Shown: positions 6,398 to 13,523, numbered from the stretch's first letter. The stretch is DNA of 14,867 nt from JAHFLF01 sp964560145 (GCA_964560145.1 CAZLKS010000017.1:1-14867); one strand, 5' to 3'. Notes: a model not told the origin generated them from the sequence alone. Numbers and translations are program-made.

Positions 6398-7549
6398 ATG
6401 AGTACTAATTTTTCACAGGAGGCACTTGATTTACACCGGCTGCATCACGGCAAACTTGAAGTTGCGAGCAAGGTTCCGCTGAAAACCCGCGAAGACCTTT
6501 CGCGTGCCTATACACCTGGCGTTGCACAGGTTTGTATTGAAATTGGCAAAGACCCAGCAAAGGCCTACGAATATACTTTGAAGAGAAATACGGTTGCGGT
6601 TGTTTCGGACGGCTCCGCCATTTTAGGGCTCGGCAATCTTGGTGCCAAAGCTGCTATTCCTGTGATGGAGGGTAAGGCGATTCTCTTTAAAGAACTTGCG
6701 GGTATCGATGCTTTTCCTATCTGTTTGGATACGCAGGATACTGAAGAGATTATTAAAGCCGTTAAGCAGATTGCCCCCGTTTTTGGTGCAATTAATCTTG
6801 AAGATATTTCGGCGCCGCGCTGTTTTGAAATCGAGCGTCGATTGCAGGCTGAGTTAGACATTCCAGTGATGCATGACGATCAAAAGGGGACAGCAACGGT
6901 TGTGTTGGCCGGCATTATTAATGCTTGTAAGGTTCGTGGCTTGAATCCCGAAGAGGCGCGTATTGTTTTTAGCGGTGCCGGTGCAGCGGGAACAGCCGTT
7001 GCCCGTATTCTTGTTGCTTATGGGTTTAAACATATTATCGTTGTTGACTCTCAGGGTGCTATTCATAAAGAGAGAACTGATTTAACGAAGGACAAGCTCG
7101 AGCTCGCTACTATAACTAACGATGAAAATCGTTCGGGAAGCCTTGCGGATGTTCTTGTTGGTGCAAATATATTTATTGGCCTGAGCAAGGCAGGGCTGCT
7201 CACCGGAGAAATGGTAAAAACAATGGCCGAGAAGCCTATCATTTTTGCACTCGCTAATCCGACCCCTGAGATAATGCCGGATGTTGCAACTGCGGCTGGT
7301 GCTTGTATTGTTGCAACAGGGCGAAGTGATTTTCCTAATCAGGTCAACAACTCGCTTGGATTTCCAGGTATTTTTCGCGGTATGCTTGATGGGGGCGCAC
7401 GGCAGTTTACAACCGAAATGTTTGTAGCGGCGGCGATTGCCCTTGCTGATATGGTGACTAATCCAACGACCGATATGATTTTGCCAAACTCGCTCGACAA
7501 AAAAGTTCCGCAGGTTGTGGCGCAGGCAATTATTAAGCAAATCAATTAA
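6398..7549 (+). CDS. NAD(P)-dependent malic enzyme (oxaloacetate-decarboxylating)
   Basis: A 383-residue enzyme that oxidatively decarboxylates malate to pyruvate and CO2. Motifs in order: AYTPGV with catalytic Y38, GAKAAIPVMEGK with catalytic K93, metal ligands E135-D136 in LEDISAPRCFE, and D160-D161 in HDDQKGTA. The cofactor domain has the Rossmann loop GAGAAG, and strand 2 ends in VVDSQG, where the Asp suggests a preference for NAD over NADP. NPTPE and ATGRSDFPNQVNN complete the family signature. The length matches the short bacterial/archaeal form without the phosphotransacetylase domain. It has its own -10 box, and glmS follows 8 nt after the stop. In a fermentative CPR cell it would link C4 acids to pyruvate; this role is inferred. 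Confidence 0.95.
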   Translation: MSTNFSQEALDLHRLHHGKLEVASKVPLKTREDLSRAYTPGVAQVCIEIGKDPAKAYEYTLKRNTVAVVSDGSAILGLGNLGAKAAIPVMEGKAILFKELAGIDAFPICLDTQDTEEIIKAVKQIAPVFGAINLEDISAPRCFEIERRLQAELDIPVMHDDQKGTATVVLAGIINACKVRGLNPEEARIVFSGAGAAGTAVARILVAYGFKHIIVVDSQGAIHKERTDLTKDKLELATITNDENRSGSLADVLVGANIFIGLSKAGLLTGEMVKTMAEKPIIFALANPTPEIMPDVATAAGACIVATGRSDFPNQVNNSLGFPGIFRGMLDGGARQFTTEMFVAAAIALADMVTNPTTDMILPNSLDKKVPQVVAQAIIKQIN

Positions 7550-7557
7550 CTACTTGC

Positions 7558-9408
7558 ATGTGTGGAATTGTTGGATACATTGGGAACAAAGAGGTAATGC
7601 CGATACTCATTAATGGGTTAAAGCGTCTTGAGTATCGCGGCTATGATTCGTCTGGTCTGGTTGTCTTTGATGATGCATCAAACGTTTACGTGAAGCGTGC
7701 AGTCGGCAAGGTTGTGGAGCTTGAGAAGGCGGTTGCTGGCGTGAGTTTTTTGAAGCCGGGGCTTGGTATTGCACATACGCGCTGGGCGACTCACGGTACA
7801 CCGAGTGAGCGCAACACGCATCCGCATGCTGACGGAAGTGATTCTTTTTGGGTTATTCATAACGGCATTATTGAAAACTATAAGGAGCTTAAGGCGGAGC
7901 TTGTAGCTGAAGGGGTTGCTTTTCGTTCAGATACTGATACCGAAGTTCTTGCTCATTTAGTCGCGAAATATTACCAGCACCTGCCGATTGGACCGAAGCG
8001 TTTATTCGAGGCGGTGCGCTTGTCTTTGTTGCGGGTTCGCGGCACGTATGGTGTTGCTGTGGTGACGAAGCACGAACCAGATAAGATAATTGCTGCCCGT
8101 AATAGTTCGCCGCTTCTTATTGGTGTTGGCGATGGTGAGCATATGGTTGCGTCTGATGCTTCGGCTATTGCACATTTAACAAAGAGTGTAATTTATCTTG
8201 ATGATGGTGAGATTGCTGAGGTCCGCCGCGATGGTTTCAGAATCGAAACGCTTACTGGCAATCTGACGACTCGTCAACCATCAATTTTGGAGTGGGACGC
8301 TGAAAAGCTTGAGAAGCTTGGGCACGAGCATTTTATGCACAAAGAGATTTACGAGATTCCCGAGGTGATTGAGAACACGTTACGCGGCCGCCTTATGCTC
8401 GAAGAGGGAAAAGTGAAACTTGGCGGAATTGAGGATGATCGAGAGGTTCTGCGAAAGATTAATCGGATTATTATCGCTGCTTGTGGAACTGCGAGCGTAG
8501 CCGGGCGAGTTGCCGAATATATGATTGAGGAGTACGCCGGTATTTCAACTGAGGTTGAGATTGCGAGCGAATTTCGATATCGAAAACCAGTTTTCGCTGC
8601 CGGCGATTTACTGTTGGCTATTTCGCAATCCGGCGAAACGGCGGACACGCTTGCTGCGGTAAAAGAGGCAAAAGAAAAGGGTGTCCCGGCGATGGGTATT
8701 GTTAATGTCGTTGGTAGCACGCTTGCTCGCGAAACTGATTTTGGTGTTTATAATCACGCTGGACCGGAGGTTTCAGTTGCCTCGACGAAGGCTTTTATTT
8801 CACAGATTGTTGTCGCGGCTCTTTTTACTATTTTTATGGGTCGTCAACGTGCAATGTCTTTAACGATGGGGCGGAGAATCGGCGAGGCTTTGCAGGACTT
8901 ACCGAATTTGGTTCGTAAGGTGCTTGCACAGGAAGATACTATCATTGCAATTGCAGAAAAGTATAAAGCGAGCGAGGCTTTGCTGACTATTGGTCGGAAA
9001 TATAGTGCACCGCTTGCCACTGAAGCTGCGATTAAGTTTCGAGAGCTTTGTTATATGGCAGCGATTGATTTACCCGCTGGCGAGATGAAGCACGGTACTA
9101 TCGCGCTGATTGATGAGCACTTTCCGACACTCGTGATTGCACCCGATGATAGCGTGTACGAAAAGACGCAATCAAATATCGAACAAATCGCAGCACGCAA
9201 GGGTTCGATGATTGTTATTACTACCGAAGGCAATCAGCAGGTGACGCAGTACGCGCAAGACGTGATTTATGTTCCCAAAACATTAGAAATGCTCACGCCG
9301 ATTCTTGCCGCCTTGCCAATCTATCTTTTGACATATCACATTGCTCGACTGCGGGGTCATGAAATCGACAAGCCAAGGAACTTAGCTAAGAGTGTGACCG
9401 TGGAATAG
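7558..9408 (+). CDS. glmS: Glutamine-fructose-6-phosphate aminotransferase (isomerizing)
   Basis: A full-length, 616-residue GlmS (E. coli enzyme 609), which makes glucosamine-6-phosphate for envelope amino sugars. The N-terminal class II amidotransferase domain starts with MCGIVGYIG, where C2 becomes the N-terminal nucleophile after Met removal, and contains RGYDSSG and HTRWATHG. Two SIS isomerase domains follow: SQSGETADT (S356 onward) in the first and LPAGEMKHG in the second. The conserved C-terminal tail EIDKPRNLAKSVTVE is intact. The start is fixed because Cys must be residue 2. No Shine-Dalgarno is present; it lies 8 nt after the malic enzyme stop and is probably co-transcribed. The downstream side is the repeat region. 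Confidence 0.97.
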   Translation: MCGIVGYIGNKEVMPILINGLKRLEYRGYDSSGLVVFDDASNVYVKRAVGKVVELEKAVAGVSFLKPGLGIAHTRWATHGTPSERNTHPHADGSDSFWVIHNGIIENYKELKAELVAEGVAFRSDTDTEVLAHLVAKYYQHLPIGPKRLFEAVRLSLLRVRGTYGVAVVTKHEPDKIIAARNSSPLLIGVGDGEHMVASDASAIAHLTKSVIYLDDGEIAEVRRDGFRIETLTGNLTTRQPSILEWDAEKLEKLGHEHFMHKEIYEIPEVIENTLRGRLMLEEGKVKLGGIEDDREVLRKINRIIIAACGTASVAGRVAEYMIEEYAGISTEVEIASEFRYRKPVFAAGDLLLAISQSGETADTLAAVKEAKEKGVPAMGIVNVVGSTLARETDFGVYNHAGPEVSVASTKAFISQIVVAALFTIFMGRQRAMSLTMGRRIGEALQDLPNLVRKVLAQEDTIIAIAEKYKASEALLTIGRKYSAPLATEAAIKFRELCYMAAIDLPAGEMKHGTIALIDEHFPTLVIAPDDSVYEKTQSNIEQIAARKGSMIVITTEGNQQVTQYAQDVIYVPKTLEMLTPILAALPIYLLTYHIARLRGHEIDKPRNLAKSVTVE

Positions 9409-9447
9409 TTCTCTCATTTTCTGTCTTGTACTGTGACATCTGAGTTG

Positions 9448-9486
9448 GCTGGATCCCGATTTTCATCGGGATGACAGAAGGAGGGG
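9448..9486 (+). repeat. 39-bp repeat, copy 1 (contains a perfect palindrome)
   Basis: This 39-bp segment is identical to 9987-10025. It contains the hairpin ATCCCGAT-TTTC-ATCGGGAT (9453-9472): an 8-bp perfect stem with a 4-nt loop. It lies 39 nt after the glmS stop and could also work as a transcript-end hairpin, though no T-run follows it on this strand. Confidence 0.9.
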
Positions 9487-9547
9487 CGGGAGTACAAACG
9501 GGGTGGGATGACAAAGGGGCAGAATTACGAGGGCGAGACGGATGACA
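9471..9547 (+). repeat. Degenerate ~17-bp tandem array, copy 1
   Basis: G-rich units ending in ATGACA or close variants (AGTACA, ATGACA, ATTACG, ATGACA) begin at 9471, 9491, 9508, 9524 and 9542, with spacings of 20, 17, 16 and 18 bp. The same kind of array follows the second 39-bp repeat. Confidence 0.7.
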
Positions 9548-9575
9548 CGAAATCCATTCAGCGGTAGAATGTCCT

Positions 9576-9671
9576 CGTTTGTCATCCCGTGTTGGGCTTA
9601 CCCTGCGCAGCTTTAGCGAAGTAGGGACACGGGGATACAAGACTGATATCCTTCCCGTTTGTCATCCCGTG
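9576..9671. repeat. Repeated CGTTTGTCATCCCGTG boxes with nested stem-loop
   Basis: The 16-bp box CGTTTGTCATCCCGTG occurs at 9576-9591 and 9656-9671, 80 bp apart. The first starts a long imperfect stem-loop: ATCCCGTGT at 9584-9592 pairs with ACACGGGGAT at 9627-9636 (one bulged G), with inner CCCT/AGGG and CGC/GCG pairs. GTCATCCC is the reverse complement of the GGGATGAC found in the 39-bp repeat, so these boxes are inverted relatives of it. Confidence 0.75.
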
Positions 9672-9685
9672 CTACGACACGGGAT
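9664..9685. repeat. Palindromic hairpin just before the GIY-YIG gene
   Basis: ATCCCGTG (9664-9671), a CTACGA loop and CACGGGAT (9678-9685) form a perfect 8-bp stem. It ends 8 nt before the GIY-YIG ATG. It belongs to the same palindromic family as the other boxes in this region. Confidence 0.75.
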
Positions 9686-9693
9686 CCATTCCC

Positions 9694-9978
9694 ATGAATA
9701 CATACTATGTATATATTTTGGCGAGCAAGCGTAATGGTACATTGTACATTGGCGTTACGAATGATTTATCTCGTCGACTAGCAGAGCATAAGAACAAGCT
9801 GATTTCAGGGTTTACTGCAAAATATAATGTGCATACACTGGTTTATTATGAATCAACGAGCGATATTAATTCAGCCATAAGCCGCGAAAAGCAAATTAAA
9901 GAATGGAAGAGGATTTGGAAAATTGAGCTTATTGAAAAAGAGAATCCAGATTGGAAGGATTTATCAGAAGATTGGTGA
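9694..9978 (+). CDS. GIY-YIG nuclease domain protein (UPF0213/YhbQ-like), repeat-embedded
   Basis: A 94-residue single-domain protein. YYVYILASKRNGTLYIGVTND (residues 4-24) holds the GIY-YIG motif as YVY...YIG; it is followed by RRLAEHK with the conserved Arg and His, the KYNVHTLVYYE strand, and the catalytic-type Glu in SAISREKQIKEWKR. This is the complete small GIY-YIG form; larger homing endonucleases carry extra DNA-binding domains. The gene is enclosed by palindromic repeats: a hairpin 8 nt before its ATG and the exact 39-bp repeat 9 nt after its stop, with another 39-bp copy 208 nt upstream of the start. No Shine-Dalgarno or clear promoter is seen. The nuclease may spread or maintain these repeats, but this is inference. 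Confidence 0.9.
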   Translation: MNTYYVYILASKRNGTLYIGVTNDLSRRLAEHKNKLISGFTAKYNVHTLVYYESTSDINSAISREKQIKEWKRIWKIELIEKENPDWKDLSEDW

Positions 9979-9986
9979 GAGGATTA

Positions 9987-10025
9987 GCTGGATCCCGATT
10001 TTCATCGGGATGACAGAAGGAGGGG
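9987..10025 (+). repeat. 39-bp repeat, copy 2
   Basis: Exact copy of 9448-9486 in the same orientation, offset by 539 bp. Its hairpin (9992-10011) has the same 8-bp stem and TTTC loop. Reading through it in the frame shared by the overlapping long frame gives WIPIFIGMT, close to the WIPAFAGMT peptide that repeat elements in many bacterial genomes encode by accident (from general knowledge). Confidence 0.9.
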
Positions 10026-10104
10026 TCGGGGTCACAGAGAGGACGGGATCACAGAGGGGTCGGAACCACGGAGGAGTCGGGGTGACAGGGGAATATGGGG
10101 CGGG
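10010..10104 (+). repeat. Degenerate 17-bp tandem array, copy 2, running into the gap
   Basis: Units ending in ATGACA, GTCACA, ATCACA, ACCACG and GTGACA begin at 10010, 10031, 10048, 10065 and 10082. After a first spacing of 21 bp, the spacing is a constant 17 bp. The array is still in progress where the N run begins, so its length is unknown. Confidence 0.75.
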
Positions 10105-10204
10105 NNNNNNNNNNNNNNNNNNNNNNNNNNNNNNNNNNNNNNNNNNNNNNNNNNNNNNNNNNNNNNNNNNNNNNNNNNNNNNNNNNNNNNNNNNNNNNNN
10201 NNNN
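10105..10204. other. Assembly gap (100 N)
   Basis: Exactly 100 N, the usual placeholder for a scaffold gap of unknown size. It lies in the 17-bp tandem array, which probably stopped the assembly. Sequence or genes may be missing here. The whole stretch 9409-9693 plus 9979-10226 otherwise contains only repeats and no further supportable gene. Confidence 0.95.
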
Positions 10205-10214
10205 GGAAGCAGGG

Positions 10215-10220
10215 TAGGCT
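10215..10220 (+). promoter_or_regulatory. -10-like box (TAGGCT) before the YvcK-like gene
   Basis: TAGGCT lies 6 nt before the ATG at 10227, which would place transcription start at the ATG itself. The -35 region falls in the N gap and cannot be judged. Only four of six bases match the consensus; the call rests mainly on identical spacing to the boxes at 3161 and 11217. Confidence 0.3.
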
Positions 10221-10226
10221 TATCGT

Positions 10227-11210
10227 ATGAAATCTACGAAGAAAAAACTGGTTTGTTTTGGTGGTGGGACTGGCATGTCGAGTCTTTTGAGTAGTTTACG
10301 ACATAATCCGCTTTTTGATATCACTGCAATCGTGACGATGTTTGATAGTGGTAATAGTTCTGGTGAGTTGCGTGATCGTTTTGGGATTTTACCGCCGGGG
10401 GACATTATGAAGTGTATGGCTGCATTGGCGCAGTATCCCGATGTTGTTCGCGAGATGCTCAATAAGCGAGTGGTTCGGCCAGGGCGTGCCCCGCACTCAA
10501 TGGGTAATTTATTGCTCTTCGGTATTGAGAAAGTGTACGGTGATTATTATGAAGCGGTTAAGGTGTTTAGCGAACTTTTGTCTATCTCTGGCACGGTTAT
10601 TCCTGTTGCAACTACGCCAACAATGCTCTGTGCTGAGTCGGCTGACGGCACCATCTTCGAAGGCGAGAACCAAGTTGCAAGTCAGTATGGAACAAAATCA
10701 CGCAGTGCCATTCAGCACAGCGCTTCAGTCAAACGCATTTTTCTTAATCCCCAAATCAATGGGTTTGCAGAGGCGATTAAAGCAATTCGTAGTGCAGACA
10801 TTTTTATTGTCGGCCCGGGAAACTTGTACAGCAGCGTCTTACCTAACTTTTTACCGACTGGTATATCGACTGCGATGCAGCGGTCAGCCGCCCCGATTGT
10901 CTATATTATGAATTTGTTAACCGACGGGCGAGCTATGTCTGCAAGGCAGCCACTCACGCACTGGGTTGCTATCGCCGAGTCGTATGTTGGCCGGTCGTTT
11001 AATCGAATCATTGTTAATCAAATCAAACCGTCGCTCGCTATTCGTAATGCATATCGTAAGGAGGGGAAGCACCCACTGCTTTGGACTCCAGCGGTAAAGG
11101 ACAGGCGATTTATGCCGGCAGATGTTTGGCATGAGCCAACTATCGCTCGTCATGATCCAGCTGCCTTAACGTGGGCGATTACTCAGGCAGCAGCCGAACT
11201 TATCAAGTAA
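10227..11210 (+). CDS. YvcK/CofD-like protein (gluconeogenesis factor family)
   Basis: A 327-residue protein of the UPF0052/YvcK family. The N-terminal nucleotide-binding loop FGGGTGMSSLL starts at residue 11, then TMFDSGNSSGELRDRFGILPPGDI, a HSMGNLLL segment and GPGNLYSSVLPNFL follow in the usual order. Family members bind UDP-sugars (UDP-GlcNAc in the Bacillus protein) and are needed for normal cell shape and peptidoglycan synthesis on gluconeogenic carbon. The fold is shared with CofD (phospholactate transferase of F420 synthesis), but the length and motifs favour YvcK and no F420 gene is nearby. A link to envelope synthesis is consistent with glmS upstream and the bactofilin-like gene downstream; the N gap leaves its upstream context uncertain. 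Confidence 0.92.
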   Translation: MKSTKKKLVCFGGGTGMSSLLSSLRHNPLFDITAIVTMFDSGNSSGELRDRFGILPPGDIMKCMAALAQYPDVVREMLNKRVVRPGRAPHSMGNLLLFGIEKVYGDYYEAVKVFSELLSISGTVIPVATTPTMLCAESADGTIFEGENQVASQYGTKSRSAIQHSASVKRIFLNPQINGFAEAIKAIRSADIFIVGPGNLYSSVLPNFLPTGISTAMQRSAAPIVYIMNLLTDGRAMSARQPLTHWVAIAESYVGRSFNRIIVNQIKPSLAIRNAYRKEGKHPLLWTPAVKDRRFMPADVWHEPTIARHDPAALTWAITQAAAELIK

Positions 11211-11213
11211 GTT

Positions 11214-11222
11214 TGCTATACT
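11214..11222 (+). promoter_or_regulatory. Extended -10 promoter (TGCTATACT)
   Basis: TGC followed by TATACT is a strong extended -10 element. The hexamer (11217-11222) ends 6 nt before the ATG at 11229, so the predicted +1 is the A of that ATG. This is the best leaderless-promoter candidate in the window and supports the start at 11229. Confidence 0.6.
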
Positions 11223-11228
11223 TACGTT

Positions 11229-12377
11229 ATGAAACACACCATGAGAAAATCATTGCTTGCTTTAGCTTTAGGATTAGTCGTCGGTGTCCCGTTGATTGTT
11301 GGCGCTCGTGGCGCTTGGAATGACGAACGTTTTGTGCTCGGACACGATGAAACCAAGACGGGTAATATATACTCAATCACTGAAAGCACGCTCATCGCAG
11401 GTACGGTGAAGGGTGATGCTGTTATGGGAGGAAAGAGTGTCACCGTTACGGGACTTGTCGAGGATGACGTATTGGCAGCGGGTGCACATGTGCAGCTGAC
11501 TGGCGCAGTGGCTGGGGATGTACGAGTTGCTGCGAGCGAGCTTCTTCTTTCTGGTAAGGTTGGTGGCGATTTGGTTTTGTTGTCTGGACGCTCGTACATT
11601 GCGGAGGGGACTCAAATCGGTGGCAATGTACTGGCTGCTGGGGGCGATATGACTATTGATGGTGCGGTAGCTGGTACTGTCCATATCTCGGGCGGAACAA
11701 TCGTCATTAATGGTCCAGTTTCTGGTTCGGTGGATATCAATGGTGCAAAACTGACGCTTGGCGAAAAGGCCGTTCTTTCTGGTGATTTACATTTCCGTGG
11801 TCCGCAGGCGCCGATTATTGCACCAGGAGCACTCGTGCATGGCAAAACTCAGTATACGAAGGATGATTTTGGCAGTAGTGATTTCGGGCGCTTTGCGGGT
11901 GGTGTAAGCCTCGGTGCTGCACTCATCATGCTGCTTATCAGCGTCTTGATTGCACTCGTACTCTTCTTGGTCTTTAAAAAGCATGCGAATACTCTCTTGC
12001 AGCGTTCGCTTGTCGATCCCTGGAAGAATATCGGAAATGGCTTGATTGGGCTTATATTGACAGTTGTTATATCGGGTGGACTCATCGTTTCAATCTTCGG
12101 CTTTCCGATAGGAATCTTCGGGTTATTCTTGCTTGCACAGCTGGGCATTCTTGCTTCGGCGCTTTCAGGTGTGGTGTTCGGTGTTTGGGTTGTTCGCGTT
12201 CTATTCAAAAAAGCCGATCATCAGCCGACGGTGACAACGATTGTGTGGGGAACCATCGTGCTTCGTCTTATTACCGCCGTTCCGGTCATCGGTTGGATTA
12301 TCGGTGCTTTGTTCTTCTTGATGTCTCTTGGTGTGCTGCTGCACGAGGTATATGATCGTTTCTGGGTGAATCGGTAA
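11229..12377 (+). CDS. Exported bactofilin-like (polymer-forming) protein with membrane anchor
   Basis: A 382-residue protein in three parts. Residues 1-28 look like a signal sequence: basic start (MKHTMRKS), hydrophobic core and GARGAW end. Residues about 38-200 are repeating short strands rich in Gly, Val, Asp and Ala (GTVKGDAVMGGKSVTVTG, GAVAGDVRVAASELLLSG, GAVAGTVHISGGTIVING), the pattern of a right-handed beta-helix as in bactofilins/CcmA. Residues about 218-375 hold four or five hydrophobic helices with a VSLGAALIMLLISVL core. The predicted topology puts the beta-helix outside the cytoplasm, unlike classical cytoplasmic bactofilins. It may shape or scaffold the cell envelope; this is inferred. 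An alternative start at 11241 (MRKS) is possible, but the promoter position favours 11229. Confidence 0.85.
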   Translation: MKHTMRKSLLALALGLVVGVPLIVGARGAWNDERFVLGHDETKTGNIYSITESTLIAGTVKGDAVMGGKSVTVTGLVEDDVLAAGAHVQLTGAVAGDVRVAASELLLSGKVGGDLVLLSGRSYIAEGTQIGGNVLAAGGDMTIDGAVAGTVHISGGTIVINGPVSGSVDINGAKLTLGEKAVLSGDLHFRGPQAPIIAPGALVHGKTQYTKDDFGSSDFGRFAGGVSLGAALIMLLISVLIALVLFLVFKKHANTLLQRSLVDPWKNIGNGLIGLILTVVISGGLIVSIFGFPIGIFGLFLLAQLGILASALSGVVFGVWVVRVLFKKADHQPTVTTIVWGTIVLRLITAVPVIGWIIGALFFLMSLGVLLHEVYDRFWVNR

Positions 12378-12387
12378 GTTGTGGCTT

Positions 12388-12415
12388 GGCTCGGTGCTCT
12401 TTGGGGTGCCGAGCC
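12388..12415 (+). terminator. Hairpin after the bactofilin-like gene
   Basis: GGCTCGG pairs with CCGAGCC (7 G/C-rich pairs), and the stem extends through G-U pairs to a TTTG loop, 12-13 pairs in all. It starts 10 nt after the stop codon and is followed by only TTTCC, so it is a weak intrinsic terminator at best. It separates this gene from the ATP synthase operon promoter. Confidence 0.5.
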
Positions 12416-12432
12416 TTTCCACAGCATGAATC

Positions 12433-12461
12433 TTGCATAATTCAGTCGGATGAGCTAAAAT
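12433..12461 (+). promoter_or_regulatory. Promoter of the ATP synthase operon (putative)
   Basis: TTGCAT (12433-12438) and TAAAAT (12456-12461) are separated by 17 bp. The -10 box matches five of six consensus bases; the -35 keeps TTG. It would give a 5' leader of about 175 nt before the atpB ATG. The leader (12470-12644) has no convincing gene. It contains a TACCGCA-TATG-TGCGGTA hairpin (12526-12543) whose left arm can also pair with GTGGTA at 12511-12516, so two structures exclude each other. Confidence 0.45.
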
Positions 12462-12644
12462 AGCGGCATTCATTGAAATAGTCAGTACTTAATAAAAGGC
12501 AGGCAAGATAGTGGTAGCGTCGCCTTACCGCATATGTGCGGTACAGGTCTTCGTTGCTCGCTACAAAGTGCAGTTGGTAGTCAGCTCGGAAACGTATTTT
12601 CCGGTTTGACTACTACTACGTTTTTGCCCGCCGGATACCCACCT

Positions 12645-13388
12645 ATGTTAGAAATTGTTCTACACGGCGAAGCAATCGCACATATCGGTTCTTTCACTAT
12701 CACTAATGCGATGGTGTATTCGTGGTTTGTGACCGCTATTCTTGTTGTTGGTGCCTTATTGGTGAGCAGGAAAACCGCCATGATTCCGGGGCGTTTTCAG
12801 GGCCTCGTCGAGAGCGTTTTAAGCGGAACGCGTGATTTTATGGCTGACATTCTTGGAAGTACGAAGCATGCGAATAAGTTCTTTGCCTTTATTGCGACAC
12901 TGTTCTTTTTCATTTTGATGAATAACTGGCTGGCTCTTTTGCCATTTACCTCTTTCGGGATTTATGAGCAGACAGCCCACGGACAAATACTGGTGCCATT
13001 TTTGCGTACTACCAACAGTGATCTTAATCACACATTGATTCTTGCTGTGCTCGCGGTCATCATGATTCAGGTCTTCGGCATTACGACGATTGGTTTCCTT
13101 AAATACGCTCATAAGTTTTTCGTGAATCCACTCAAGGACCCGATTGGCTGTTTTATCGGGATTTTGGAAATTGCCTCGGAAATTGCGAAACTTATTTCGT
13201 TCTCATTCCGTTTGTTCGGTAATATCTTCGCTGGAGAGGTTCTGCTCGTGATTATCTCCTTCCTTCTTCCTTTTGGTGCGCCACTTCCTTTCATGTTCCT
13301 CGAAATGTTCGTGGGATTAATTCAGGCGGTGGTTTTTGCTACGCTCACTTTGGTGTTCATTAAGATTGCCACAAGTGAGCATCATTAG
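12645..13388 (+). CDS. atpB: F1Fo ATP synthase subunit a
   Basis: A 247-residue membrane protein with five to six hydrophobic helices, forming the ion half-channels of Fo beside the c-ring. The essential arginine is R189 in SFSFRLFGNIFAGEVLL, the most conserved stretch of the subunit. MNNWLALLPF and the C-terminal GLIQAVVFATLTLVFI are also typical. The frame is open upstream to an ATG at 12534, but those 37 residues are not hydrophobic in family style and would lengthen the protein abnormally; MLEIVLHGEAIAHIG at 12645 fits the usual N-terminus. This start has no Shine-Dalgarno; a weak GGATAC box (12633-12638) sits 6 nt before it and could give a second, leaderless transcript. Confidence 0.95.
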   Translation: MLEIVLHGEAIAHIGSFTITNAMVYSWFVTAILVVGALLVSRKTAMIPGRFQGLVESVLSGTRDFMADILGSTKHANKFFAFIATLFFFILMNNWLALLPFTSFGIYEQTAHGQILVPFLRTTNSDLNHTLILAVLAVIMIQVFGITTIGFLKYAHKFFVNPLKDPIGCFIGILEIASEIAKLISFSFRLFGNIFAGEVLLVIISFLLPFGAPLPFMFLEMFVGLIQAVVFATLTLVFIKIATSEHH

Positions 13389-13421
13389 GACTAATTAACC
13401 TCCTAATGGGTCGAAATTACT

Positions 13422-13519
13422 ATTAAGAATATTGAATAAAGGTAAAGAAATACGAACAATAACATACCAAGCGAAAGCCTGCTGTATGGTTTGCTTATTT
13501 CAACTACTTTATTCTTAAT
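13422..13519. repeat. 10-bp inverted pair in the atpB-atpE gap
   Basis: ATTAAGAATA (13422-13431) is the exact reverse complement of TATTCTTAAT (13510-13519), with 78 nt between. The right arm covers the putative -10 box of atpE. The arms are AT-rich, so chance is a real alternative. The 135-nt gap also has one TACGAA copy (13451-13456) and no supportable gene. Confidence 0.35.
13510..13515 (+). promoter_or_regulatory. -10-like box (TATTCT) before atpE
   Basis: TATTCT ends 8 nt before the atpE ATG at 13524 and matches the hexamer found at 3161. It could give an extra short-leader transcript for subunit c, which is needed in more copies than its neighbours. No good -35 box is seen at 16-18 bp. 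Confidence 0.35.
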
Positions 13520-13523
13520 CACT

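Noticed and set aside
9453..9472. Palindrome after glmS as an intrinsic terminator
   Set aside because: No T-run follows on the + strand and the same hairpin recurs at 9992-10011, so it is better read as part of a repeat element.
9481..9547. CRISPR array in the repeat region
   Set aside because: Units are about 17 bp, degenerate and without distinct spacers, and no cas gene is near.
9386..9640. Minus-strand frame of 84 codons after glmS
   Set aside because: Its peptide (SVIPMKIGIQ and similar) is the translation of the palindromic repeats, not a protein.
9923..10294. Plus-strand frame of 123 codons spanning the GIY-YIG end, the repeat and the N gap
   Set aside because: It includes the artificial N run, reads through the 39-bp repeat (WIPIFIGMT) and overlaps two real genes in other frames.
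12534..12644. Longer atpB start at 12534
   Set aside because: The extra 37 residues do not fit the subunit a N-terminus, and the ATG sits inside the leader hairpin.
13491..13523. Longer atpE start at 13491
   Set aside because: The added residues (MLISTTLFLIT) are not family-like and overlap the -10-like box; the ATG at 13524 gives the normal length.
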